From: Haliotis asinina
Lineage: Eukaryota; Mollusca; Gastropoda; Lepetellida; Haliotidae
Direction: 5' to 3'
Assembly: GCF_037392515.1 (NCBI RefSeq)
Contig: NC_090288.1
Coordinates: 57,831,673 to 57,895,672 of the forward strand
Length of the DNA: 64,000 nt
Positions 44,940 to 56,700 of this stretch are shown one piece after another. A model generated the notes under the pieces. The model saw only the letters and a list, made by a program, of their open reading frames with translations. It was not told where the DNA came from and ran no database searches. The translations under genes were made by a program, and so were the position numbers. Each line of letters starts with the position of its first letter. Within the stretch, counting starts at the first letter, position 1.

Positions 44940-45949
44940 ATCGAGTTGAGACTGAGTGAGGGAAGTGTCAGTACGAGGGAAAGGGATGAAGGGTTGACAA
45001 ATCAGTTCTGTCGGCTTGCGTGGACAGGCACCTTACGCAATCTATGATTATCACAGCGACGTACCTTGTATGTAAAGTGAGGCAATTAATCAGATATGAA
45101 GAAAGGTACATGGAAAATCTGCCCTAGCTTTCCACATTTTCCTACGCACATTTTCCACATTTTCCTGGCGCCACACAGTCGGCCTCACAGTCCCTGAACC
45201 ACAATATTTTTCCTACTGCATAGCCCTCTCTGAAGTTATAAGATCTTAAACGAAGCAAGTCTAAATTTCCACAAGTTGTAAATCTCTGTTCTCCCCTAGG
45301 CTCCTTTTCAGTTAATATGGGTTTGTCGTTTCTTTCAAAGTTATAAATATTCAGAGACTAGGTATTAACCGAGGAACCACACTTTATCTCCAGGCAAGCC
45401 TCCATTGGCGTTGATGCAAGCTTAACCATGACCAAGTCAAAACATTCGTTTAACAAAAGTACCGTTTCCTGTTGACTGGGTTCCGTCCTGTTACGCAACT
45501 TTGTGCAATAGCCATTGCAGACTTTTTAGTCCAATTCATATAACTGGATGCACAAATATTAATCAGTATAACTTGATTCATCTAAGCACTTTTATATTGC
45601 AAGAGTAAGCTCAGGACTTCTAATCCTTGGAAACACGTCGTACAGCGAAGTCTGACAAACGGAATCCTGGAAATCGTGGAAATATAAAAAAGAGGCTCTG
45701 CCGCTAGATACATTTGTCGGTCTGCTACAGAATCTCATCTCATTGTGCATTACAGAACTAAACTGAATAAGCGCAAAAAGACACATAACAGGTGTAACCA
45801 GCGAGCCAGATGCATTGTGAATCATTTTACGACCTCATCAAACAGGGGCCGTCTGTGACGTCTTAGTTAGGTCATACTGCCCACATCTCGCAAAAAAGTA
45901 AAGACATACAATGTTATTAACGTTATAGATGACAGGTCGGGACAAAGAG
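44940..45949. other. no gene recognised
   Basis: Contains a short imperfect direct repeat (TTTCCACATTTTCCT at about 45,130-45,170). Otherwise unique. Confidence 0.4.
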
Positions 45950-46440
45950 TAGCGAGTATGGTTTTGCAGCGATTTTAGCAATATTCGGGGCGCAGGAGAA
46001 ACAACTGGTCTGGGGAGTACCGTGTCAAGAAATCTGTCACAACACAAGCGACACGTGGAGGGGCGTTATCTTGCTTAAACGTTTGTGTCCTTGAATCAAC
46101 GACTGCAGATGAGGCCCGATGACCCCATCCATGTATCGCAGACCTGTTAGATTGCCACTGACAAAGACAAGTTGTGTCCGACGCTGAGATGTGATGTCTT
46201 CCCATAACATAACGCAAGCACTACCACACTGTACCACAACGCATGTGTGAGCATAATACCTTTCACTTTGCCGTCTGCACACCCTTGCCCTGCCATCTGA
46301 GCTGTCCAAATGAAATATTGACTATCGGTGAACGATGTTGTCTGCACCATGCAAGACGTGCCTGTTGGTGACATTGGTGCAAAACTGGAGGTGCATGCCG
46401 TCGTTATGTTACCAGTCGGCACCGTACAGTCCGGAGCCTA
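45950..46440 (-). mobile_element. Tc1-like transposase relic
   Basis: Minus-strand frames read FTDSQYFIWTAQMAGQGC, then DGRARVCRRQSERYYAHTCV, CVMLWEDITSQRRTQLVFVS, GNLTGLRYMDGVIGPHLQSL and FKQDNAPPRVACVVTDFL. These match, in order, the Tc1 blocks 'FTDESRF', 'R.RVWRR.GERY', 'VMVWGGI', 'GNLTAQRYRDEVI.PHV' and 'QQDNARPH.ARV...FL'. The frame changes several times and no TIRs remain. Confidence 0.7.
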
Positions 46441-46540
46441 GATTTTCGAAACCTAATTTAGCGCTAAAATAGTCGTGAGTTAATGTTAATGTATGGCACT
46501 TACGACTATCTTAGCGCTAAAAGAGTTTCGAAAATCTAGG
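46437..46540. mobile_element. 104-bp fold-back (MITE-like) element, family F2
   Basis: The left arm CCTAGATTTTCGAAAC ... TTAGCGCTAA ... ATAGTCGT is inverted on the right as ACGACTAT ... TTAGCGCTAA ... GTTTCGAAAATCTAGG, around a ~25-base loop. It abuts the Tc1 relic. No coding content. Confidence 0.82.
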
Positions 46541-47019
46541 CCCTGGAACTGATTGGAGCAGTACATGTTGTACCCTTAAAAGCACAAAGATCTTACGTAA
46601 GCCAAGAATGGTTTAAGCAGTCAAAATGGCGGTTCATTCCCATTATCACTACTCCCAGTTTGACTACCCGTCCAGTACAAACTTGTTTCAGTCGGGTGTT
46701 TTAATTACTAGCTCTCTCCCCTCCATCAGGTAGACTGTTCCACCAACACTTTAGCAATTATGTGCAGTCACACTGGTATACATCATATTGTACATGCATA
46801 GGAATTACTTCTGTAAATATAATGAATAGAACACTGTAATATCAGATTTGCTTCTTACTTTCTTTATGTGAGAGAGAAAACACCCAAGACAAATTAATGT
46901 GTTTACGTTGTTGCATATTTAATGCATTATTAGCCTAAAATGTTATCAAAATTGCACTTAACAAGTGCACTAGAATGGAGGTATTCTTGTATGATATCTC
47001 TAAATCTTTTATGTACAGA

Positions 47020-47180
47020 AGGAGAAAATAAGGGATGACATGAAAGCACAAGTGTTTGCTTATTTTTTCAGTTTTCTTCACAAGCCTTGCGATACAGACG
47101 ATACAGGGCTCGTGAAGAAACCTGGAAAGAAAATAAAGGACCATGTGTCCTTTCCAGTGATCCCTTATTTCTTTCCCTCA
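47020..47180. mobile_element. fold-back/MITE-like element, family F1, copy 2
   Basis: AAGGGATGACATGAAAGCAC, CTTATTTTTTCAGTTTTCTT on the left is inverted on the right as AAGAAACCTGGAAAGAAAAT and CCTTTCCAGTGATCCCTTAT. It matches copy 1 at 27.18 kb in both arms, which defines a family. Confidence 0.75.
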
Positions 47181-47649
47181 GAATATATTTGTAGAACATG
47201 GAAATCACCATCGACCAAATGTAAACCAACAATAAGAACCAATCTTATCAGCATTTTAAGGCTATCCAACCCAATATTGTATTTTGATGAATTAGAGTAT
47301 GGAAGTATGGAATGTCAGTCTTGACATAAACTATCATGCAATCTTTGTTTGAAAGTTATTGTAAATGAATTTACACGACCTATATCTCGGGATAACTATA
47401 CAATGCCAAAACCAAACTGATACAAAATGTGTTTCAACTATGATAGATGTAACCCAAGTATTTCTTCCAACTTCATCCAATAGCATAGACATTTGATAAC
47501 ATTGAGATGAGTATTTAATTGTAGTAATCTACAATTATTTATATATCAATATTTGGCACATCTAGATATAAACTAATATTGCAATGGAACTCTGCCACAT
47601 TCACCTAGTCGTAACATTGCTAGTATATTTACTAACTTCAAACAACATT

Positions 47650-47904
47650 TTACAGAAGTGTTTGCAAACTTTCTATCTGCCTACAGTATGAAGTGCCCCA
47701 AATGTCTATCCCATAAGAAAAGAGAGAACAAGCAACTGCATAAAAAAATTCAGATATACCTAGACACGAAATTGCTCCAAATGTATATTTCATAATTATA
47801 CAATGACACACAAGCTTTTTTTCTGCTTGATTAGAAAGACATCGCTGAGCCTTAGACCATGAAATGTCTAACCTTCTTCTCTGATATGTTCCAAGAGTAG
47901 ACAA
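47650..47904 (-). mobile_element. LINE reverse-transcriptase C-terminal fragment
   Basis: The minus strand reads KAQRCLSNQAEKKL, then EFFYAVACSLFSYGIDIWGT and QIESLQTLL. This matches the post-RT segment of common invertebrate LINEs ('...F..LV.PIL.YG.EIWG...IE..Q'). No other block is nearby. Confidence 0.5.
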
Positions 47905-47939
47905 ACTGGGATCGAGTAATCATCTGTACAGGTACAGTA

Positions 47940-50225
47940 CATAACTAAATGTAGGGGTGCTCCATTTTATGTCTATGGTCAGGAGTAGTCAAACTGGGAG
48001 TAGTCATAATGGGAAGATACCAAACTGGCAGTCTGGAATTGATTTTATCCTTTGATGGGTTATCCGAATGTGGTTGACTTGACTCACGCGTGGACCCGTT
48101 CGAGGCACATCTCTTTTGTTCCCATTATGTTGAGAACGTCTCCATTGAGAACGTCTCCATACAGAAACCTCTAGGTCGAGTTTCGATGGACATCAAAAAT
48201 ATCTGGCCACTTCATGAAAAACCTTTGGGCCTTTCCAGTCTCCAGAACAGTCACGGAGTCGTTGATTTTCTGTATGCAGTGGCATGACGTATGTACGCGT
48301 ACGTGTCAAGGTTAACATTAATGTGTTTCCTCAATATTCAGCGGCAAGAGAACAATCAACAGCTTTTAAGATTCAAAAACAGGCGAATGAACTTCAGGTA
48401 TGAAAACTCATGCAAAGAGTAAGTTCATTGTGCATAGAGTGCACGCGTAGTGGGCGATATTTGGCATTAAATTAGTTAAAATTTCATGCAAAGAGCTTTG
48501 CTCGATGTTTATTAAGGGTTATTTTACACGTTTTCAGATGACTTTTATGTCATGCTATTTCCAGAGACCATATAATTATATTATATGGTTTCTCCTATTT
48601 CATATTATGCACAGTTACTTTTGAAAGTGTGTGTTTGTTTCTATAAATTTGTTTTTGACGTGGAAATGTTTTACACCGAGATTCCGTCCAATTTCAGTTA
48701 AAAACATCGTTAACATTTTACATTACACCAAAATAGATCTATAGACGATAAATATTGTCAGTTCCCTATCATCATGAGGTATCCGTTATATTGTTATGAA
48801 TAACTACATTTTATCAAAGCAAGTGTGACAAAAAATATACCAGTATTTTATGAGACTGACTTCGTTATAGCATATTAGATTTTGAAAATTTATCAGTTGT
48901 TATCCCACGATTTAAACTCCACATTCAACAATACATGTAGAACAATACTTAATCATCGCCCCAGTTCTCTGCAAGGAGCTTTGTTGCTTGCGTAAACATC
49001 GTGGGATCGTCTGATACACAGCACGTGACGCTGGTTTTCCTGCACTCGAAGTGTTTACGCAACGGGTTTGACTCACAGATAAAAGTTAGTCACTGATAAC
49101 AGCTAAACACGAGTGAACTCGAGTGTACATTTTTCAGATTGAGTGGGCATCGCGAAAGTGCTAACTTTCTTAACGATAAGAGTAGTTTGATATTGAATCT
49201 CGTAGATCTACAACAGACGCCACAAGGAATGTTGATATGGCAAAGCTTCCCAGTTTATTTAGATCTTTACATGCAGAAAAAATAAATAAATAAATACAAT
49301 AAAATAAAATCGCGCTACTCAAATCGAATGACGGCTTGGTACTATACTGCCCTTATTAACTCCATAATCGTTTCAAAATTGGGATGAATGTCGTGTTTTT
49401 TTTAAAGAAAACAAATGTACCAAACTGATATTCTGATTTTTACGTCGTGATATTTGCGAAAGTGCAGCAGTCAAATCAAATTTTAATGCCACTTTGGACA
49501 TAATGCTGACTGTACCAACTACATTTTGGAGGAGGTGACAAAATGACACAGATCTCAGGATTTGGAGGAACAAACAATATTTTGGTAATCTCAAGGAATG
49601 CTGAGCACGGGTATCTTTAAAGTAATTTCTTTTACATCTTGAGTCAAATAAGTTCCACTGACAAAGTAATCACACCCAAAATGCAATAATTCTTGATGGT
49701 ACCCAAAACTGGCATTCCTCTCTAAAAGACTAGATGTATTGAATATCCATAACAATGTCATGCAGTGCCTGATAGTGTTGGGATTGGTCATCGTAAATAA
49801 TAATTATTGGTTAGGGTCATTTATCAAATTTTCATGGTTATGTTTGTTAATGCAGAATAAATAAAGAAGAAACTTGTTCTTTTGGGTTTTTTTTTGCAAA
49901 TTGCACAAACTGCAAAGTAAACTTTTGAAAAATACTGTTATTGCTAACAAGTGTTCAATTATGAGAAAACATGACTGATTGCTTGGTTGTTTTGTCATTG
50001 TGACCAGTCTTCAATTATTTCAGTTATATCAGAACACCACTAGTGCCTGTTATCTGTACATGTGGAACTGGCCTATTGTTCAGTGTAGAGGTACAGAAAT
50101 TTACAACTCTGAACCAGAGGGGTTGTTTCATGAAGAGAGTCAGTTCTGAAGTCAGTTTTAATGAGACAGACTAATGCTTTATTCATGTTGCACAGAAGTT
50201 GCAACAAGTTAAAATTGGGGGTAAG
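47940..50225. other. no gene recognised
   Basis: AT-rich. A minus-strand stretch near 49,591-49,791 could be another LINE fragment but lacks a decisive motif. The part just before 50,740 should contain the 5' UTR and promoter of the ankyrin/MYND gene. Confidence 0.35.
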
Positions 50226-50229
50226 AACT

Positions 50230-50420
50230 GGCCTTCAGCAACCTATGCTTATCATTAGAGCTAATAGATCAGGTGGTCTGGCTCACAGACTTCGCTGATA
50301 CTTGTCATTGAATCCCAACTGCATAGATTGAATGTTCGTTATGCAGATCACTGGATTGTCTGGTGCAGCCTCGATTATTTACAGACCGCCACCATTTTAC
50401 GGCATGAAACTAAATTCATG
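50230..50420 (+). repeat. SINE family A, diverged
   Basis: GGCCTTCAGCAACCTATGCT, GATCAGGTGGTCTGGCTCAC, CACTGGATTGTCTGGTGCAG and TTTACAGACCGCCACCAT. A further tail piece (AGCTGGGATATTGCTGAGTG) lies at 50,484-50,510. Confidence 0.7.
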
Positions 50421-50739
50421 CGTACACTCACATGACTTGACGGAACAGCAATATGAGACAATATAGTTTCCTTTAACTTCCTATAGCTGGGATATTGCTG
50501 AGTGCAGATTTTAAACAAACAAACAAACAAACAATCATTACTTTGTTGGGATGTTCAGTTAAACTGTAACTATTCTTAAAAAAAATTAGTTCACCTGTAA
50601 ATCCTTTGTAATGTTTAAAAAGGTTGCATGTGCAGATTGTACAATTTAAGCAATCTGATAATTTCTTTGATCTACTAGCTTGTTCTTGCTTATTTGTGGA
50701 ATGATATGATTGAATGATAATATTCCAGCTTATGCCAGA

Positions 50740-53700
50740 ATGGAGACAATGGACAGTAACCAGAATTATTTGCGGAGGAACAAATGTGGAAATTCTGTTC
50801 ACAAACCGGGAACTGACCTGAGTGAAATTGTAACAATGTCCTGTCTCACCGACCGCTATGACGTCCTAAAGGCAAGACTCCAGGTGAGGTTCAATAAGTT
50901 ATGTTTGCAGGTAGGGACTCTTCATAAATTTTGGCCAAGGGTGTGTGATATGACACTTTTGGAGAAATGTACAATGTGAATGGAACAAGAACACCCCCCA
51001 CCCCCACCCCCACCCATAGGCGTTTTACCTATTGCTGATGGTGTGTAATTGCTATGTGTGTTATTTCGTTTATCTACCATTTCATTGCCAGTTCAACAAT
51101 TACATGAACCAGTGTGCCGTGCCGTGCCGTGCTGTGCCTTATTGTTTGTTGTTTTGTGTTGCACCCCAGAAAGTATCCAGCTGTCTGAAAATTATCAAGT
51201 CAGGACCAGGCAATCTGGTGACAGACATCATGAGCATCAGACTGCAGTGACATGCCTCATTTAACTCAGCAGATCTGGCCACCCAATGGCATCATTTGCC
51301 CCTAATATGACAAACATGACTTGCTGTAGACCAAATGTTACCTATGTTTTCACATTGTATGAACTACTGACACTAACCATTCAGAAAGCTAACAATGAAA
51401 AATAGTACTGATATTGAGAGTTTCCAAGACTTTTGTTCCACCCAACATTTAAGAAGTATGCATATTGTCTCGCCTTAAGTAGCAATTCCACCCCGAGTGA
51501 GTTTCCAAAAAATGGTTGGTTTGCTCTGTTCTTTCGTAGTTTTCCATCCCTTTAAAATATTGCCGAACTTTGAAATTTGTTTTATCATTCAATGGCACGC
51601 TTCAGATTAATTTTATTCTATGAACACATCAATCATCTCCATAATAAAATAAATTTTAACTTAATACAACCATGGATGCAATTTTCAGATAGTGAAGGTG
51701 GTGTGTGTTGCCAAGGGCAGATAACTCCATGTGTGACTCCAGCAGACAATGATCAACGAGATTGTGTCATTATTGTGTCATTGACTCATTCATCGAGTAA
51801 CTTTATTTAACATGTTCAATATTTTAATGTGTTCCAAGTGTGTTTACTTTGAGAATTAATGAAACAGGTAGGAAAGCAATATTTGTGATCCAAATACCTT
51901 GTGAAATTCATTTGTGTCTTATTTTCATTAAAAGCATGTAAGCAAATGTAAACTTGTATGAATGAATTGACAACAAATGCTGAAGAGGAAGCTGAGGAGA
52001 CCGAAAGAAAACCCAGAGACTCAAGGAATTGGTCAGACTGTGTGTTCATTCTTAGAAAACCAAATACTTCATCTGTCTGAAGTATTTCTTTATGACAGTG
52101 TGCAAGAATACCACACAGCTGAGACAGTTCACTGTATTAATAACCTAACTGATCTGAGAGTGCCAGTGAAAAAGATGGGACTTGTGATAAAAGAAATTTT
52201 GTTTCTGGTTGGAAAACAGGTTAACAGATTGCCATCAAAAAGCATGGCCAGTAAGTGTGCAGAGGGCAGGCTGGCCTTAACACAGTCACTTGTTGGTTGA
52301 GTTTTGAGGTCAGCCAAAGCAACAACACTTATGTCAGATGAAAGCTCAAAGTATGGGGTCAAATACTGCACATACATTATTGGAGATGAAGAAAGCACAT
52401 ACTGTGTAGGACTTAAAGATATGTTTGACAAAAGTGCAGAGACAACGTGGGATACATTTAGAGACATCCTGTCTGACATATCTGAAACCTGTGCAGTGTA
52501 TGAATGAAGGGGCATTGTGCAATCAAATGTTGGTTATCACATACTTGTCAGTATAAGAGTTACCATGTCAGGCAGAGCATCCGCACAAAAAAGCCTTCAA
52601 TCAACTTCTGGAACAGAATAGAGCAGACATGCTGCCAACAATTCTCAGCTCCTAGCAAGATTTGTCAGCCAGTGAATAGGAACAGTGCAGCAAAATGCAC
52701 AATTTTTCCTGCTCCCTTCATCAACTTGTTGGTATGGCAGATGTGTGTAATGCATCTCTTTGCAACTTTAAAGACTTGACTTTCAGAGAGGAGGAAGACG
52801 ACTCATCTGCTGGGGAGATCCAGCTGACAACCCAAGTCATGGATGATGATGCAGAGCCTGTACCTGGAACTTCACCTCCATCCTTTAATGTCAGAGAAAT
52901 AAATTTCAGAGAGGTTGGAGAAAGTGGTACATGTGAATTAGCAAGACAATGCTGCACCTCTCTCTCCAGAGGAATGGATGAGAGAATGGCTGCCATTCAG
53001 ATTGGGAGGCATACAGTCATGAGAAAGAAGAAAAGGTCCTGTTTCCATGATTACATGGTAACAGATTCAACATGATATTTGTTGTTTGCCAGTATGTCTG
53101 GTATCACAAGGAAAATGCTTGACTTCTTTGATAATGTGCATGGTATTACCAATGGACATCTCCGAGCTCTATGGCGGCTACTAAGTAACAAAGTTTACAC
53201 TACTGGATATAGGGTTATGCGTAGTTTGTCCAAAGTACTCACATCACCATTCTGGCGTTCAGTTGAAAGGACAAAACAGGATGGTATGCATGATGGTGTG
53301 GAGGAGTTGAATGGCAGAAGTCCATTTGATAATAAACTTGTTGATTGAGATAGGATATAGGACTCTCTACTCAAAGATGTCAATACAAATTGGCAATACA
53401 AATTGCCAATATCTATGCAGGGCAATCAAAACATTGTTGGCTAGAATGGTAGGTGATCATCTAGAAGGGGGAAGATTCTGGCAGCCAAATGAAGAAATCT
53501 GTTCACAAAGTGGATCCATCCCAGCTCATAAACAAACTCACAGAGTTTGTGTTTGATGTTCTGGACCAACTAATGAAGTACAGACCAGCAGCTACAACAC
53601 TGGCAACTGAAGCCACAGTACTGTATTCCTTCCCCTAAACAAGAGAATGGCTTGATTCCTTTACAAAGGAGAGAGACTCTCTTGTCACTGACTGCAAGCG

Positions 53701-56700
53701 AAGAGGCCCTGTGCTGTGGAGAAACTCCACAAATGCCTTTCTGACATGGCTTTAAAAAAGAAAATTGCTCTGTAACAAAAAAGACTTGCTGGCAAAAGTG
53801 ACATGACTGGAAATGTCAATACAAAGAGAAGCTGACAACAAAAATCCTCTACTATGCTGTATGGCAGTCAAACATACAAGTTGAGACCAAACTGTCTGAA
53901 ATCTGATCTCTCACAGAAAAAAGGGAAGCTCTGAAGCCTCAGTTATTGTTAAGAAAGAATGTTCAAGGACAGACACATCATGACAAGAAAGTTTTTGTTT
54001 TTAAAGAAGGGAAGAAGAATCCAACTGTGGCAGACCTGAAGAAAAAGGTCATGAAACATTGTTTATGCCTCATTTAGTGAGCCAACCAAAATAACAGACA
54101 TAACATGGGTCTCCACTGCTATTTGGAAAGAAAGTCCGTCATATGTTTGATGATGGAGTATATGCTGGAACTGTGCTCACATGTGTACCTGGCCACTCAT
54201 CATGGTACAATATTCAGTATGACGGTGATTCAAACCTGTATATGTATGAACTCTGCAGTGATTATGAGAGGGTGACCTGGAGATCATGGCAGCTGAGGTA
54301 TCATTCCCATCATTGCTGTATTATGAAGTGATAAGACTATTTATATTTAGACTTGAAAATCTTTGGTACGTTCGGAGTGATTGTTCAGCATCAGTTACAC
54401 ACCAGTACATGAACAGTCTTATCACTTACAGACAGTTGCAGCTTCTGCCTGGAGTTCAACACAGATCATCAACCAGTCATAAATCATGACTGTGATCTGC
54501 ATGACCGTGATCTGCATTGCTGTAATTTGCATGATTGTAACTAATTAGATGATTGTTTCTTCATTACATGTTTACACTAATATTTTGTGAGATTTTGTTT
54601 GTTTCTTGTCATGATAATGAATATAGTGAATTAAAAGCAGTTTTCTATACATGATTTGTTTATATTTTACTGTTAAATGGTAGAATTAAACCTTAATGAG
54701 TGTGGTTTGGTTGTCTGATAACTTCTGCAAAGCGCATACTGAAGGAATGCTATGCTTCATGATTTGTCCAGATTTGTTCTGTTTCATTAACATTTATGCT
54801 AACTCCCATTTCATTTTTTTTCAGTGAAAAAATTCAGAATCACATGTGCTTCAGGTTTGTAATATGGTATCTTTGGTTTTGAAGCACTATCTGCATTGAA
54901 TCTTCAACCCTTACAAGCTTAAGTTCATCTTAACTGATGCAAAACAAAGGTAGCAGTTCACAGTCTTGACTTTCTAACCAAAGTGCATCTCAATAACTTA
55001 GTGTTGTACATCATTCATGATGTTTAAGGAATGTTCGTTCGTTCGGTTAGGTGCTTTTAAGATCGCTTTCGCCGGCAGGCATGTAGGCAGACCTATCCCT
55101 CCTTGGCACGCATGGTGGCTGCCGAGGGCTGGCTGTGTCCCTTGGGCCGCTTTGGCCGCTAGTGACGTGTCCCTCCTTGGGACTCATGGGGGCGTTGGGT
55201 ACACACCTTCGCTCTCTATAGGAGCAGGCATGGTCTCTCCCCAAACTTCACCCAGGGAGAGGACACGGCCACTCCCTTCGCTTTCTATAGGAGAGTAGAC
55301 ACGGCCTCTCCCCAAACTTCACCCTGAGAGTGGACACAGCCACTCCCCTCTTTCTCCATGGGGCAGTAGACACGACTACTCTCCCATACTCGCTGCTGGA
55401 GTGGACACGGCCTTTCCATTTGCTGCTACTTATGCTTACCTTGTGTAAGTTTACTACCGGCAGTTGGAGTTGGTTATGTTGCACACGTGCAATGGTCCCA
55501 GAATGTGGGTAGGGGAGATTTCCAACCTTGGTGTGGCTGGGCTTGAGAGAGCTTGTGGTGGGGAGCTTGGGCGTAATATTCTCTGTGTGTGTGTAACAAA
55601 CCAGAGGACTGGTTGATTGATATAATTTCTTTATATATACCGACATAGTTCACTGTCCAGAGGAAAGTTGGCTAGCAGCTTATACATTGTGTGGTGCTCT
55701 GTGGGAGCCAGCAACTGCTTTGCTGTCCATGTATCTAGCTTGGTTTCTTCTTTGAGTGTCTGCCGGATTGTGTCAAATCGTTGGTAGTCCAGCATGATAT
55801 GAGATATGATATGATATGTTCCAGTGACACATTTAATGTCTGGCTAGTTTGTCAGCTCTCTCATTGCCAGGTATACCAACGTGAGATGGTATCCAGCACA
55901 GCGTGATCTCCTTCTCATCATCATATGTACATTAATTGAAGGAATGACAGATCTTTGAGATCTTTCCTTAGATAGACACAACCTCAGTCAAACTTGATGT
56001 GATTGAATAAGGCAACTTTGTTATGGAAATATCCTGTAATCAATAACTGATTTATGTTTCAGGGTATATCGAAGAGTGACATTAACCTTCAAGATACAGC
56101 GGGGATGACGGCTCTGCATTTTGCTGTTGCACATAAGAAGGTGACTGATTAGTTTGAAATAATATCAGACAAGACAGTCATGTGATGCCGGACAAGGTAA
56201 TGGAGCAGTGTGCCATTGAATTTAGCAATATTTGAATACCCCACATTTGGTAACTTTCATTGTTGTAAAGTGCAGTGTGTACTGCATTTTAAGAACAACA
56301 TGATAATCACTCATTGTATCTCTTCTGCCAATGATGCTGTCTTTCGATCTGGACACAGTGCACTTGTACACATTGCCAAGGTCAAGCTATACTAGTCATA
56401 TACAATATGTACAGTTATGCAAATGAGAGACCCGTGTAGTCACATTTTGTCATGACATGACATGAGGAATTCAACCCACCTTTCTTCACTAACTGATTGA
56501 CTCCTTGTCACTCAGGTGGAGGCGATCAACCTGCTGCTCGACCATGGAGCAGATGTCAATGCAGCAGATGATCATGGCTTCACTCCTCTCTTCCTGGCAA
56601 CAGGTGAAGCACTTACAGCTGTTGAATTTAACATCGGTTTGAACTGTGTTTCAGTTATGTCACAGCATATGAAGTGCTCACCAACTTTGATAGTTATCCT

